64,000 bases of DNA from Henricia sp. BOLD:AAB3569. Lineage: Eukaryota > Echinodermata > Asteroidea > Spinulosida > Echinasteridae. The position numbers and the translations under genes are program-made. The stretch lies in NCBI GenBank assembly GCA_037783545.1, contig JBBELK010000561.1:1-64000 (forward strand), read 5' to 3'. How positions within the stretch are numbered: position 1 is the first letter of the stretch; each line of letters begins with the position of its first letter. Positions 49,392 through 61,800 of this stretch are shown here, piece after piece. Under the pieces are notes generated by a model. That model was not told the origin of the DNA. It saw nothing but the letters and a program-made list of their open reading frames with translations, and ran no database searches.

Positions 49392-50621
49392 CTATAACAA
49401 TTCTATATCCCAAACGTGTTCTGCAAATTTCACCAATTTCCCGTTCAAACCGACCGAGTTATCGTCGAATATAGCACAAACTACCTGCCGGCACAGTTTT
49501 CGCACAAGCAGACGCCTCTTTCGGGAAACATTGCGTCTGAGGTGGTCGCTATTTTGGAACTGAAGGAATTTCCAGACAAACTTCAAATTTTGCCTGCTAT
49601 TACAACTCTATATCCCAACCGTGTTCTGCAAATTTCAGCAATTTCCCGTTTAAACCGACCGAGTTATCGTCGAATCTAGCAAAAACTCCCTGCCGGCACA
49701 GTTTTCGCACAAGCAGACGCCTCTTTCGGGAAACATTGCGTCTGAAGTGGTCGCTATTTTGGAACTGAAGGAATTTCCAGACAAACTTCAAATGTTGCCT
49801 GCTATAACAACTCTATATCCCTAACGTGTTCTGCAAATTTCAGCAATTTCCCGTTTAAACCGACCGAGTTATCGTCGAATCTAGCAAAAACTCCCTGCCG
49901 GCACAGTTTTCGCACAAGCAGACGCCTCTTTCGGGAAACATTGCGTCTGAAGTGGTCGCTATTTTGGAACTGAAGGAATTTCCAGACAAACTTCAAATTT
50001 TGCCTGCTATAACAACTCTATATCCCAAACGTGTTCGGCAAATTTCAGCAATTTTCCGTTTAAACCGACCGAGTTATCGTCGAATCTAGCAAAAACTCCC
50101 TGCCGGCACAGTTTTCGCACAAGCAGACGCCACTTTCGGGAAACATTGCGTCTGAAGTGGTCGCTATTTTGGAACTGAAAGAATTTCCAGACAAACTTCA
50201 AATTGTGCCTGCTATAACAACTCTATATCCCAAACGTGTTCTGCAAATTTCACCAATTTCCCGTTCAAACCGACTGAGTTATCGTCGAATATAGCACAAA
50301 CTCGCTGCCGGCACAGTTTTCGCACAAGCAGACGCCTCTTTCGGGAAACATTGCGTCTGAGGTGGTCGCTATTTTGGAACTGAAGGAATTTCCAGACAAA
50401 CTTCAAATTTTGCCTGCTATTACAACTCTATATCCCAACCGTGTTCTGCAAATTTCAGCAATTTCCCGTTCAAACCGACCGAGTTATCGTCGAATATAGC
50501 ACAAACTCGCTGCCGGCACAGTTTTCGCACAAGCAGACGCCGCTTTCGGGAAACATTGCGTCTGAAGTGGTAGCTATTTTGGAACTGAAAGAATTTCCAG
50601 ACACACTTCAAATTTCGCCTG
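49392..50621 (+). repeat. Six-unit B cassette, first of six occurrences
   Basis: Six consecutive units carry, in order, aaactacctgcc (B2), a B1 unit ending in caaatgttgcc, a B1 unit with tatccctaacg, a unit with gttcggc and attttccg, a B2 unit with aaactcgctgcc, and a hybrid unit with cagacacactt. The same order starts at about 53,697, 55,542, 57,592, 60,850 and 62,899; the last copy is cut by the window end. Spacing between occurrences ranges from about 8 to 21 units, so the cassette moved as a block into different contexts. Confidence 0.85.
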
Positions 50622-52598
50622 CTATAACAACTCTATATCCCAAACGTGTTCTGCAAATTTCAGCAATTTCCCGTTTAAACCGACCGAGTTATCGTCGAAT
50701 TTAGCAAAAACTCCCTGCCGGCACAGTTTTCGCACAAGCAGACGCCTCTTTCGGGAAACATTGCGTCTGAGGTGGTCGCTATTTTGGAACTGAAGGAATT
50801 TCCAGACAAACTTCAAATTTTGCCTGCTATTACAACTCTATATCCCAACCGTGTTCTGCAAATTTCAGCAATTTCCCGTTTAAACCGACCGAGTTATCGT
50901 CGAATCTAGCAAAAACTCCCTGCCGGCACAGTTTTCGCACAAGCAGACGCCTCTTTCGGGAAACATTGCGTCTGAGGTGGTCGCTATTTTGGAACTGAAG
51001 GAATTTCCAGACAAACTTCAAATTTTGCCTGCTATTACAACTCTATATCCCAACCGTGTTCTGCAAATTTCAGCAATTTCCCGTTTAAACCGACCGAGTT
51101 ATCGTCGAATCTAGCAAAAACTCCCTGCCGGCACAGTTTTCGCACAAGCAGACGCCGCTTTCGGGAAACATTTCGTCTGAAGTGGTAGCTATTTTGGAAC
51201 TAGAGGAATTTCCTGACAAACTTCAAATTTTGCCTGCTATAACAACTCTATATCCCAAACGTGTTCTGCAAATTTCAGCAATTTCTCGTTTAAACCGACC
51301 GAGTTATCGTCGAATCTAGCAAAAACTCCCTGCCGGCACAGTTTTCGCACAAGCAGACGCCACTTTCGGGAAACATTGCGTCTGAAGTGGTCGCTATTTT
51401 GGAACTGAAAGAATTTCCAGACAAACTTCAAATTGTGCCTGCTATAACAACTCTATATCCCAAACGTGTTCTGCAAATTTCACCAATTTCCCGTTCAAAC
51501 CGACTGAGTTATCGTCGAATATAGCACAAACTCGCTGCCGGCACAGTTTTCGCACAAGCAGACGCCTCTTTCGGGAAACATTGCGTCTGAGGTGGTCGCT
51601 ATTTTGGAACTGAAGGAATTTCCAGACAAACTTCAAATTTTGCCTGCTATTACAACTCTATATCCCAACCGTGTTCTGCAAATTTCAGCAATTTCCCGTT
51701 CAAACCGACCGAGTTATCGTCGAATATAGCACAAACTCGCTGCCGGCACAGTTTTCGCACAAGCAGACGCCGCTTTCGGGAAACATTGCGTCTGAAGTGG
51801 TAGCTATTTTGGAACTGAAAGAATTTCCAGACACACTTCAAATTTCGCCTGCTATAACAACTCTATATCCCAAACGTGTTCTGCAAATTTCAGCAATTTC
51901 CCGTTTAAACCGACCGAGTTATCGTCGAATTTAGCAAAAACTCCCTGCCGGCACAGTTTTCGCACAAGCAGACGCCTCTTTCGGGAAACATTGCGTCTGA
52001 GGTGGTCGCTATTTTGGAACTGAAGGAATTTCCAGACAAACTTCAAATTTTGCCTGCTATTACAACTCTATATCCCAACCGTGTTCTGCAAATTTCAGCA
52101 ATTTCCCGTTTAAACCGACCGAGTTATCGTCGAATCTAGCAAAAACTCCCTGCCGGCACAGTTTTCGCACAAGCAGACGCCTCTTTCGGGAAACATTGCG
52201 TCTGAGGTGGTCGCTATTTTGGAACTGAAGGAATTTCCAGACAAACTTCAAATTTTGCCTGCTATTACAACTCTATATCCCAACCGTGTTCTGCAAATTT
52301 CAGCAATTTCCCGTTTAAACCGACCGAGTTATCGTCGAATCTAGCAAAAACTCCCTGCCGGCACAGTTTTCGCACAAGCAGACGCCGCTTTCGGGAAACA
52401 TTTCGTCTGAAGTGGTAGCTATTTTGGAACTAGAGGAATTTCCTGACAAACTTCAAATTTTGCCTGCTATAACAACTCTATATCCCAAACGTGTTCTGCA
52501 AATTTCAGCAATTTCTCGTTTAAACCGACCGAGTTATCGTCGAATCTAGCAAAAACTCCCTGCCGGCACAGTTTTCGCACAAGCAGACGCCACTTTCG
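50070..52598 (+). repeat. Six-unit B higher-order repeat, 1,230 bp, two copies
   Basis: Sequence from about 50,070 to 51,365 recurs 1,230 bp downstream. Shared markers are gaaagaatttcc, cgactgagtt, aaactcgctgcc, cagacacactt with aatttcgcc, and gaatttagc. The match fails at the left where gttcggc and attttccg occur only in the first copy, and at the right where cggaaaatattg occurs only in the second. Confidence 0.82.
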
Positions 52599-53443
52599 GA
52601 AAATATTGCGTCTGAAGTGGTCGCTATCTTGGAACTGAAGGAATTTCCAGACAAACTTCAAATTTTGCCTGCTATAACAATTCTATATCCCAAACGTGTT
52701 CTGCAAATTTCACCAATTTCCCGTTCAAACCGACCGAGTTATCGTCGAATATAGCACAAACTCCCTGCCGGCACAGTTTTCGCACAAGCAGACGCCTCTT
52801 TCGGGAAACATTGCGTCTGAGGTGGTCGCTATTTTGGAACTGAAGGAATTTCCAGACAAACTTCAAATTTTGCCTGCTATTACCATTCTATATCCCAAAC
52901 GTGTTCTGCAAATTTCACCAATTTCCCGTTCAAACCGACCGAGTTATCGTCGAATATAGCAAAAACTCCCTGCCGGAACAGTTTTCGCACAAGCAGACGC
53001 CGCTTTTGGGAAACATTGCGTCTGAAGTGGTCGCTATTTTGGAACTGAAGGAATTTCCAGACAAACTTCAAATTTTGCCTGCTATTACAACTCTATATCC
53101 CAACCGTGTTCTGCAAATTTCAGCAATTTCCCGTTTAAACCGACCGAGTTATCGTCGAATCTAGCAAAAACTCCCTGCCGGCACAGTTTTCGCACAAGCA
53201 GACGCCGCTTTCGGGAAACATTGCGTCTGAAGTGGTCGCTACTTTGGAACTAAAGGAATTTCCAGACAAACTTCAAATTTCGCCTGCTATAACAACTCTA
53301 TATCCCAAACGTGTTCTGCAAATTTCAGCAATTTCCCGTTTAAACCGACCGAGTTATCGTCGAATCTAGCAAAAACTCCCTGCCGGCACAGTTTTCGCAC
53401 AAGCAGACGCCGCTTTCGGGAAACATTGCGTCTGAAGTGGTAG

Positions 53444-56400
53444 CTATTTTGGAACTAGAGGAATTTCCAGACAAACTTCAAATTGTGCCTGCTTAAACAA
53501 CTCTATATCCCAAACGTGTTCTGCAAATTTCGGCAATTTCCCGTTTAAACCGACCGAGTTATCGTCGAATCTAGCAAAAACTCCCTGCCGGCACAGTTTT
53601 CGCACAAGCAGACGCCACTTTCGGGAAACATTGCGTCTGAAGTGGTCGCTATCTTGGAACTGAAGGAATTTCCAGACAAACTTCAAATTTTGCCTGCTAT
53701 AACAATTCTATATCCCAAACGTGTTCTGCAAATTTCACCAATTTCCCGTTCAAACCGACCGAGTTATCGTCGAATATAGCACAAACTACCTGCCGGCACA
53801 GTTTTCGCACAAGCAGACGCCTCTTTCGGGAAACATTGCGTCTGAGGTGGTCGCTATTTTGGAACTGAAGGAATTTCCAGACAAACTTCAAATTTTGCCT
53901 GCTATTACAACTCTATATCCCAACCGTGTTCTGCAAATTTCAGCAATTTCCCGTTTAAACCGACCGAGTTATCGTCGAATCTAGCAAAAACTCCCTGCCG
54001 GCACAGTTTTCGCACAAGCAGACGCCTCTTTCGGGAAACATTGCGTCTGAAGTGGTCGCTATTTTGGAACTGAAGGAATTTCCAGACAAACTTCAAATGT
54101 TGCCTGCTATAACAACTCTATATCCCTAACGTGTTCTGCAAATTTCAGCAATTTCCCGTTTAAACCGACCGAGTTATCGTCGAATCTAGCAAAAACTCCC
54201 TGCCGGCACAGTTTTCGCACAAGCAGACGCCTCTTTCGGGAAACATTGCGTCTGAAGTGGTCGCTATTTTGGAACTGAAGGAATTTCCAGACAAACTTCA
54301 AATTTTGCCTGCTATAACAACTCTATATCCCAAACGTGTTCGGCAAATTTCAGCAATTTTCCGTTTAAACCGACCGAGTTATCGTCGAATCTAGCAAAAA
54401 CTCCCTGCCGGCACAGTTTTCGCACAAGCAGACGCCACTTTCGGGAAACATTGCGTCTGAAGTGGTCGCTATTTTGGAACTGAAAGAATTTCCAGACAAA
54501 CTTCAAATTGTGCCTGCTATAACAACTCTATATCCCAAACGTGTTCTGCAAATTTCACCAATTTCCCGTTCAAACCGACCGAGTTATCGTCGAATATAGC
54601 ACAAACTCGCTGCCGGCACAGTTTTCGCACAAGCAGACGCCTCTTTCGGGAAACATTGCGTCTGAGGTGGTCGCTATTTTGGAACTGAAGGAATTTCCAG
54701 ACAAACTTCAAATTTTGCCTGCTATTACAACTCTATATCCCAACCGTGTTCTGCAAATTTCAGCAATTTCCCGTTCAAACCGACCGAGTTATCGTCGAAT
54801 ATAGCACAAACTCGCTGCCGGCACAGTTTTCGCACAAGCAGACGCCGCTTTCGGGAAACATTGCGTCTGAAGTGGTAGCTATTTTGGAACTGAAAGAATT
54901 TCCAGACACACTTCAAATTTCGCCTGCTATAACAACTCTATATCCCAAACGTGTTCTGCAAATTTCAGCAATTTCCCGTTTAAACCGACCGAGTTATCGT
55001 CGAATTTAGCAAAAACTCCCTGCCGGCACAGTTTTCGCACAAGCAGACGCCTCTTTCGGGAAACATTGCGTCTGAAGTGGTAGCTATTTTGGAACTAGAG
55101 GAATTTCCAGACAAACTTCAAATTGTGCCTGCTTAAACAACTCTATATCCCAACCGTGTTCTGCAAATTTCAGCAATTTCCCGTTTAAACCGACCGAGTT
55201 ATCGTCGAATCTAGCAAAAACTCCCTGCCGGCACAGTTTTCGCACAAGCAGACGCCTCTTTCGGGAAACATTGCGTCTGAAGTGGTCGCTATTTTGGAAC
55301 TGAAGGAATTTCCAGACAAACTTCAAATTTTGCCTGCTATAACAACTCTATATCCCAAACGTGTTCTGCAAATTTCAGCAATTTCCCGTTTAAACCGACC
55401 GAGTTATCGTCGAATCTAGCAAAAACTCCCTGCCGGCACAGTTTTCGCACAAGCAGACGCCACTTTCGGAAAATATTGCGTCTGAAGTGGTCGTTATCTT
55501 GGAACTGAAGGAATTTCCAGACAAACTTCAAATTTTGCCTGCTATAACAATTCTATATCCCAAACGTGTTCTGCAAATTTCACCAATTTCCCGTTCAAAC
55601 CGACCGAGTTATCGTCGAATATAGCACAAACTACCTGCCGGCACAGTTTTCGCACAAGCAGACGCCTCTTTCGGGAAACATTGCGTCTGAGGTGGTCGCT
55701 ATTTTGGAACTGAAGGAATTTCCAGACAAACTTCAAATTTTGCCTGCTATTACAACTCTATATCCCAACCGTGTTCTGCAAATTTCAGCAATTTCCCGTT
55801 TAAACCGACCGAGTTATCGTCGAATCTAGCAAAAACTCCCTGCCGGCACAGTTTTCGCACAAGCAGACGCCTCTTTCGGGAAACATTGCGTCTGAAGTGG
55901 TCGCTATTTTGGAACTGAAGGAATTTCCAGACAAACTTCAAATGTTGCCTGCTATAACAACTCTATATCCCTAACGTGTTCTGCAAATTTCAGCAATTTC
56001 CCGTTTAAACCGACCGAGTTATCGTCGAATCTAGCAAAAACTCCCTGCCGGCACAGTTTTCGCACAAGCAGACGCCTCTTTCGGGAAACATTGCGTCTGA
56101 AGTGGTCGCTATTTTGGAACTGAAGGAATTTCCAGACAAACTTCAAATTTTGCCTGCTATAACAACTCTATATCCCAAACGTGTTCGGCAAATTTCAGCA
56201 ATTTTCCGTTTAAACCGACCGAGTTATCGTCGAATCTAGCAAAAACTCCCTGCCGGCACAGTTTTCGCACAAGCAGACGCCACTTTCGGGAAACATTGCG
56301 TCTGAAGTGGTCGCTATTTTGGAACTGAAAGAATTTCCAGACAAACTTCAAATTGTGCCTGCTATAACAACTCTATATCCCAAACGTGTTCTGCAAATTT

Positions 56401-58820
56401 CACCAATTTCCCGTTCAAACCGACCGAGTTATCGTCGAATATAGCACAAACTCGCTGCCGGCACAGTTTTCGCACAAGCAGACGCCTCTTTCGGGAAACA
56501 TTGCGTCTGAGGTGGTCGCTATTTTGGAACTGAAGGAATTTCCAGACAAACTTCAAATTTTGCCTGCTATTACAACTCTATATCCCAACCGTGTTCTGCA
56601 AATTTCAGCAATTTCCCGTTCAAACCGACCGAGTTATCGTCGAATATAGCACAAACTCGCTGCCGGCACAGTTTTCGCACAAGCAGACGCCGCTTTCGGG
56701 AAACATTGCGTCTGAAGTGGTAGCTATTTTGGAACTGAAAGAATTTCCAGACACACTTCAAATTTCGCCTGCTATAACAACTCTATATCCCAAACGTGTT
56801 CTGCAAATTTCAGCAATTTCCCGTTCAAACCGACCGAGTTATCGTCGAATATAGCAAAAACTCCCTGCCGGAACAGTTTTCGCACAAGCAGACGCCGCTT
56901 TTGGGAAACATTGCGTCTGAAGTGGTCGCTATTTTGGAACTGAAGGAATTTCCAGACAAACTTCAAATTTTGCCTGCTATTACAACTCTATATCCCAACC
57001 GTGTTCTGCAAATTTCAGCAATTTCCCGTTTAAACCGACCGAGTTATCGTCGAATCTAGCAAAAACTCCCTGCCGGCACAGTTTTCGCACAAGCAGACGC
57101 CGCTTTCGGGAAACATTGCGTCTGAAGTGGTCGCTACTTTGGAACTAAAGGAATTTCCAGACAAACTTCAAATTTCGCCTGCTATAACAACTCTATATCC
57201 CAAACGTGTTCTGCAAATTTCAGCAATTTCCCGTTTAAACCGACCGAGTTATCGTCGAATCTAGCAAAAACTCCCTGCCGGCACAGTTTTCGCACAAGCA
57301 GACGCCGCTTTCGGGAAACATTGCGTCTGAAGTGGTAGCTATTTTGGAACTAGAGGAATTTCCAGACAAACTTCAAATTGTGCCTGCTTAAACAACTCTA
57401 TATCCCAAACGTGTTCTGCAAATTTCGGCAATTTCCCGTTTAAACCGACCGAGTTATCGTCGAATCTAGCAAAAACTCCCTGCCGGCACAGTTTTCGCAC
57501 AAGCAGACGCCACTTTCGGGAAACATTGCGTCTGAAGTGGTCGCTATCTTGGAACTGAAGGAATTTCCAGACAAACTTCAAATTTTGCCTGCTATAACAA
57601 TTCTATATCCCAAACGTGTTCTGCAAATTTCACCAATTTCCCGTTCAAACCGACCGAGTTATCGTCGAATATAGCACAAACTACCTGCCGGCACAGTTTT
57701 CGCACAAGCAGACGCCTCTTTCGGGAAACATTGCGTCTGAGGTGGTCGCTATTTTGGAACTGAAGGAATTTCCAGACAAACTTCAAATTTTGCCTGCTAT
57801 TACAACTCTATATCCCAACCGTGTTCTGCAAATTTCAGCAATTTCCCGTTTAAACCGACCGAGTTATCGTCGAATCTAGCAAAAACTCCCTGCCGGCACA
57901 GTTTTCGCACAAGCAGACGCCTCTTTCGGGAAACATTGCGTCTGAAGTGGTCGCTATTTTGGAACTGAAGGAATTTCCAGACAAACTTCAAATGTTGCCT
58001 GCTATAACAACTCTATATCCCTAACGTGTTCTGCAAATTTCAGCAATTTCCCGTTTAAACCGACCGAGTTATCGTCGAATCTAGCAAAAACTCCCTGCCG
58101 GCACAGTTTTCGCACAAGCAGACGCCTCTTTCGGGAAACATTGCGTCTGAAGTGGTCGCTATTTTGGAACTGAAGGAATTTCCAGACAAACTTCAAATTT
58201 TGCCTGCTATAACAACTCTATATCCCAAACGTGTTCGGCAAATTTCAGCAATTTTCCGTTTAAACCGACCGAGTTATCGTCGAATCTAGCAAAAACTCCC
58301 TGCCGGCACAGTTTTCGCACAAGCAGACGCCACTTTCGGGAAACATTGCGTCTGAAGTGGTCGCTATTTTGGAACTGAAAGAATTTCCAGACAAACTTCA
58401 AATTGTGCCTGCTATAACAACTCTATATCCCAAACGTGTTCTGCAAATTTCACCAATTTCCCGTTCAAACCGACCGAGTTATCGTCGAATATAGCACAAA
58501 CTCGCTGCCGGCACAGTTTTCGCACAAGCAGACGCCTCTTTCGGGAAACATTGCGTCTGAGGTGGTCGCTATTTTGGAACTGAAGGAATTTCCAGACAAA
58601 CTTCAAATTTTGCCTGCTATTACAACTCTATATCCCAACCGTGTTCTGCAAATTTCAGCAATTTCCCGTTCAAACCGACCGAGTTATCGTCGAATATAGC
58701 ACAAACTCGCTGCCGGCACAGTTTTCGCACAAGCAGACGCCGCTTTCGGGAAACATTGCGTCTGAAGTGGTAGCTATTTTGGAACTGAAAGAATTTCCAG
58801 ACACACTTCAAATTTCGCCT
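53444..58820 (+). repeat. B segment duplicated at 3,895 bp (19 units)
   Basis: The run starting at about 53,444 (ggaactagagg, the B3 marker, then ttcggcaatttcccg and the six-unit cassette) recurs from about 57,339 and again from about 62,646. From 53,444 to 57,339 is exactly 19 units of 205 bp, and the shared run reaches about 54,925 in the first copy and 58,820 in the second. The B3-plus-ttcggcaattt unit also appears near 46,350. Confidence 0.78.
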
Positions 58821-61800
58821 GCTATAACAACTCTATATCCCAAACGTGTTCTGCAAATTTCAGCAATTTCCCGTTTAAACCGACCGAGTTATCGTCGAAT
58901 TTAGCAAAAACTCCCTGCCGGCACAGTTTTCGCACAAGCAGACGCCTCTTTCGGGAAACATTGCGTCGCTATTGGTCGCTATTTTGGAACTGAAGGAATT
59001 TCCAGACAAACTTCAAATTTTGCCTGCTATTACAACTCTATATCCCAACCGTGTTCTGCAAATTTCAGCAATTTCCCGTTTAAACCGACCGAGTTATCGT
59101 CGAATCTAGCAAAAACTCCCTGCCGGCACAGTTTTCGCACAAGCAGACGCCTCTTTCGGGAAACATTGCGTCTGAGGTGGTCGCTATTTTGGAACTGAAG
59201 GAATTTCCAGACAAACTTCAAATTTTGCCTGCTATTACAACTCTATATCCCAACCGTGTTCTGCAAATTTCAGCAATTTCCCGTTTAAACCGACCGAGTT
59301 ATCGTCGAATCTAGCAAAAACTCCCTGCCGGCACAGTTTTCGCACAAGCAGACGCCTCTTTCGGGAAACATTGCGTCTGAAGTGGTCGCTATTTTGGAAC
59401 TGAAGGAATTTCCAGACAAACTTCAAATGTTGCCTGCTATAACAACTCTATATCCCTAACGTGTTCTGCAAATTTCAGCAATTTCCCGTTTAAACCGACC
59501 GAGTTATCGTCGAATCTAGCAAAAACTCCCTGCCGGCACAGTTTTCGCACAAGCAGACGCCTCTTTCGGGAAACATTGCGTCTGAAGTGGTCGCTATTTT
59601 GGAACTGAAGGAATTTCCAGACAAACTTCAAATTTTGCTTGCTATAACAACTCTATATCCCAAACGTGTTCTGCAAATTTCACCAATTTCCCGTTCAAAC
59701 CGACCGAGTTATCGTCGAATATAGCACAAACTCCCTGCCGGCACAGTTTTCGCACAAGCAGACGCCTCTTTCGGGAAACATTGCGTCTGAGGTGGTCGCT
59801 ATTTTGGAACTGAAGGAATTTCCAGACAAACTTCAAATTTTGCCTGCTATTACCATTCTATATCCCAAACGTGTTCTGCAAATTTCACCAATTTCCCGTT
59901 CAAACCGACCGAGTTATCGTCGAATATAGCAAAAACTCCCTGCCGGAACAGTTTTCGCACAAGCAGACGCCGCTTTTGGGAAACATTGCGTCTGAAGTGG
60001 TCGCTATTTTGGAACTGAAGGAATTTCCAGACAAACTTCAAATTTTGCCTGCTATATCCCAAACGTGTTCTGCAAATTTCAGCAATTTCCCGTTTAAACC
60101 GACCGAGTTATCGTCGAATCTAGCAAAAACTCCCTGCCGGCACAGTTTTCGCACAAGCAGACGCCTCTTTCGGGAAACATTGCGTCTGAAGTGGTCGCTA
60201 TTTTGGAACTGAAGGAATTTCCAGACAAACTTCAAATTTTGCCTGCTATATCCCAAACGTGTTCTGCAAATTTCAGCAATTTCCCGTTTAAACCGACCGA
60301 GTTATCGTCGAATCTAGCAAAAACTCCCTGCCGGCACAGTTTTCGCACAAGCAGACGCCGCTTTCGGGAAACATTGCGTCTGAAGTGGTAGCTATTTTGG
60401 AACTAGAGGAATTTCCAGACAAACTTCAAATTGTGCCTGCTTAAACAACTCTATATCCCAACCGTGTTCTGCAAATTTCAGCAATTTCCCGTTTAAACCG
60501 ACCGAGTTATCGTCGAATCTAGCAAAAACTCCCTGCCGGCACAGTTTTCGCACAAGCAGACGCCTCTTTCGGGAAACATTGCGTCTGAAGTGGTCGCTAT
60601 TTTGGAACTGAAGGAATTTCCAGACAAACTTCAAATTTTGCCTGCTATAACAACTCTATATCCCAAACGTGTTCTGCAAATTTCAGCAATTTCCCGTTTA
60701 AACCGACCGAGTTATCGTCGAATCTAGCAAAAACTCCCTGCCGGCACAGTTTTCGCACAAGCAGACGCCACTTTCGGAAAATATTGCGTCTGAAGTGGTC
60801 GTTATCTTGGAACTGAAGGAATTTCCAGACAAACTTCAAATTTTGCCTGCTATAACAATTCTATATCCCAAACGTGTTCTGCAAATTTCACCAATTTCCC
60901 GTTCAAACCGACCGAGTTATCGTCGAATATAGCACAAACTACCTGCCGGCACAGTTTTCGCACAAGCAGACGCCTCTTTCGGGAAACATTGCGTCTGAGG
61001 TGGTCGCTATTTTGGAACTGAAGGAATTTCCAGACAAACTTCAAATTTTGCCTGCTATTACAACTCTATATCCCAACCGTGTTCTGCAAATTTCAGCAAT
61101 TTCCCGTTTAAACCGACCGAGTTATCGTCGAATCTAGCAAAAACTCCCTGCCGGCACAGTTTTCGCACAAGCAGACGCCTCTTTCGGGAAACATTGCGTC
61201 TGAAGTGGTCGCTATTTTGGAACTGAAGGAATTTCCAGACAAACTTCAAATGTTGCCTGCTATAACAACTCTATATCCCTAACGTGTTCTGCAAATTTCA
61301 GCAATTTCCCGTTTAAACCGACCGAGTTATCGTCGAATCTAGCAAAAACTCCCTGCCGGCACAGTTTTCGCACAAGCAGACGCCTCTTTCGGGAAACATT
61401 GCGTCTGAAGTGGTCGCTATTTTGGAACTGAAGGAATTTCCAGACAAACTTCAAATTTTGCCTGCTATAACAACTCTATATCCCAAACGTGTTCGGCAAA
61501 TTTCAGCAATTTTCCGTTTAAACCGACCGAGTTATCGTCGAATCTAGCAAAAACTCCTGCCGGCACAGTTTTCGCACAAGCAGACGCCACTTTCGGGAAA
61601 CATTGCGTCTGAAGTGGTCGCTATTTTGGAACTGAAAGAATTTCCAGACAAACTTCAAATTGTGCCTGCTATAACAACTCTATATCCCAAACGTGTTCTG
61701 CAAATTTCACCAATTTCCCGTTCAAACCGACCGAGTTATCGTCGAATATAGCACAAACTCGCTGCCGGCACAGTTTTCGCACAAGCAGACGCCTCTTTCG

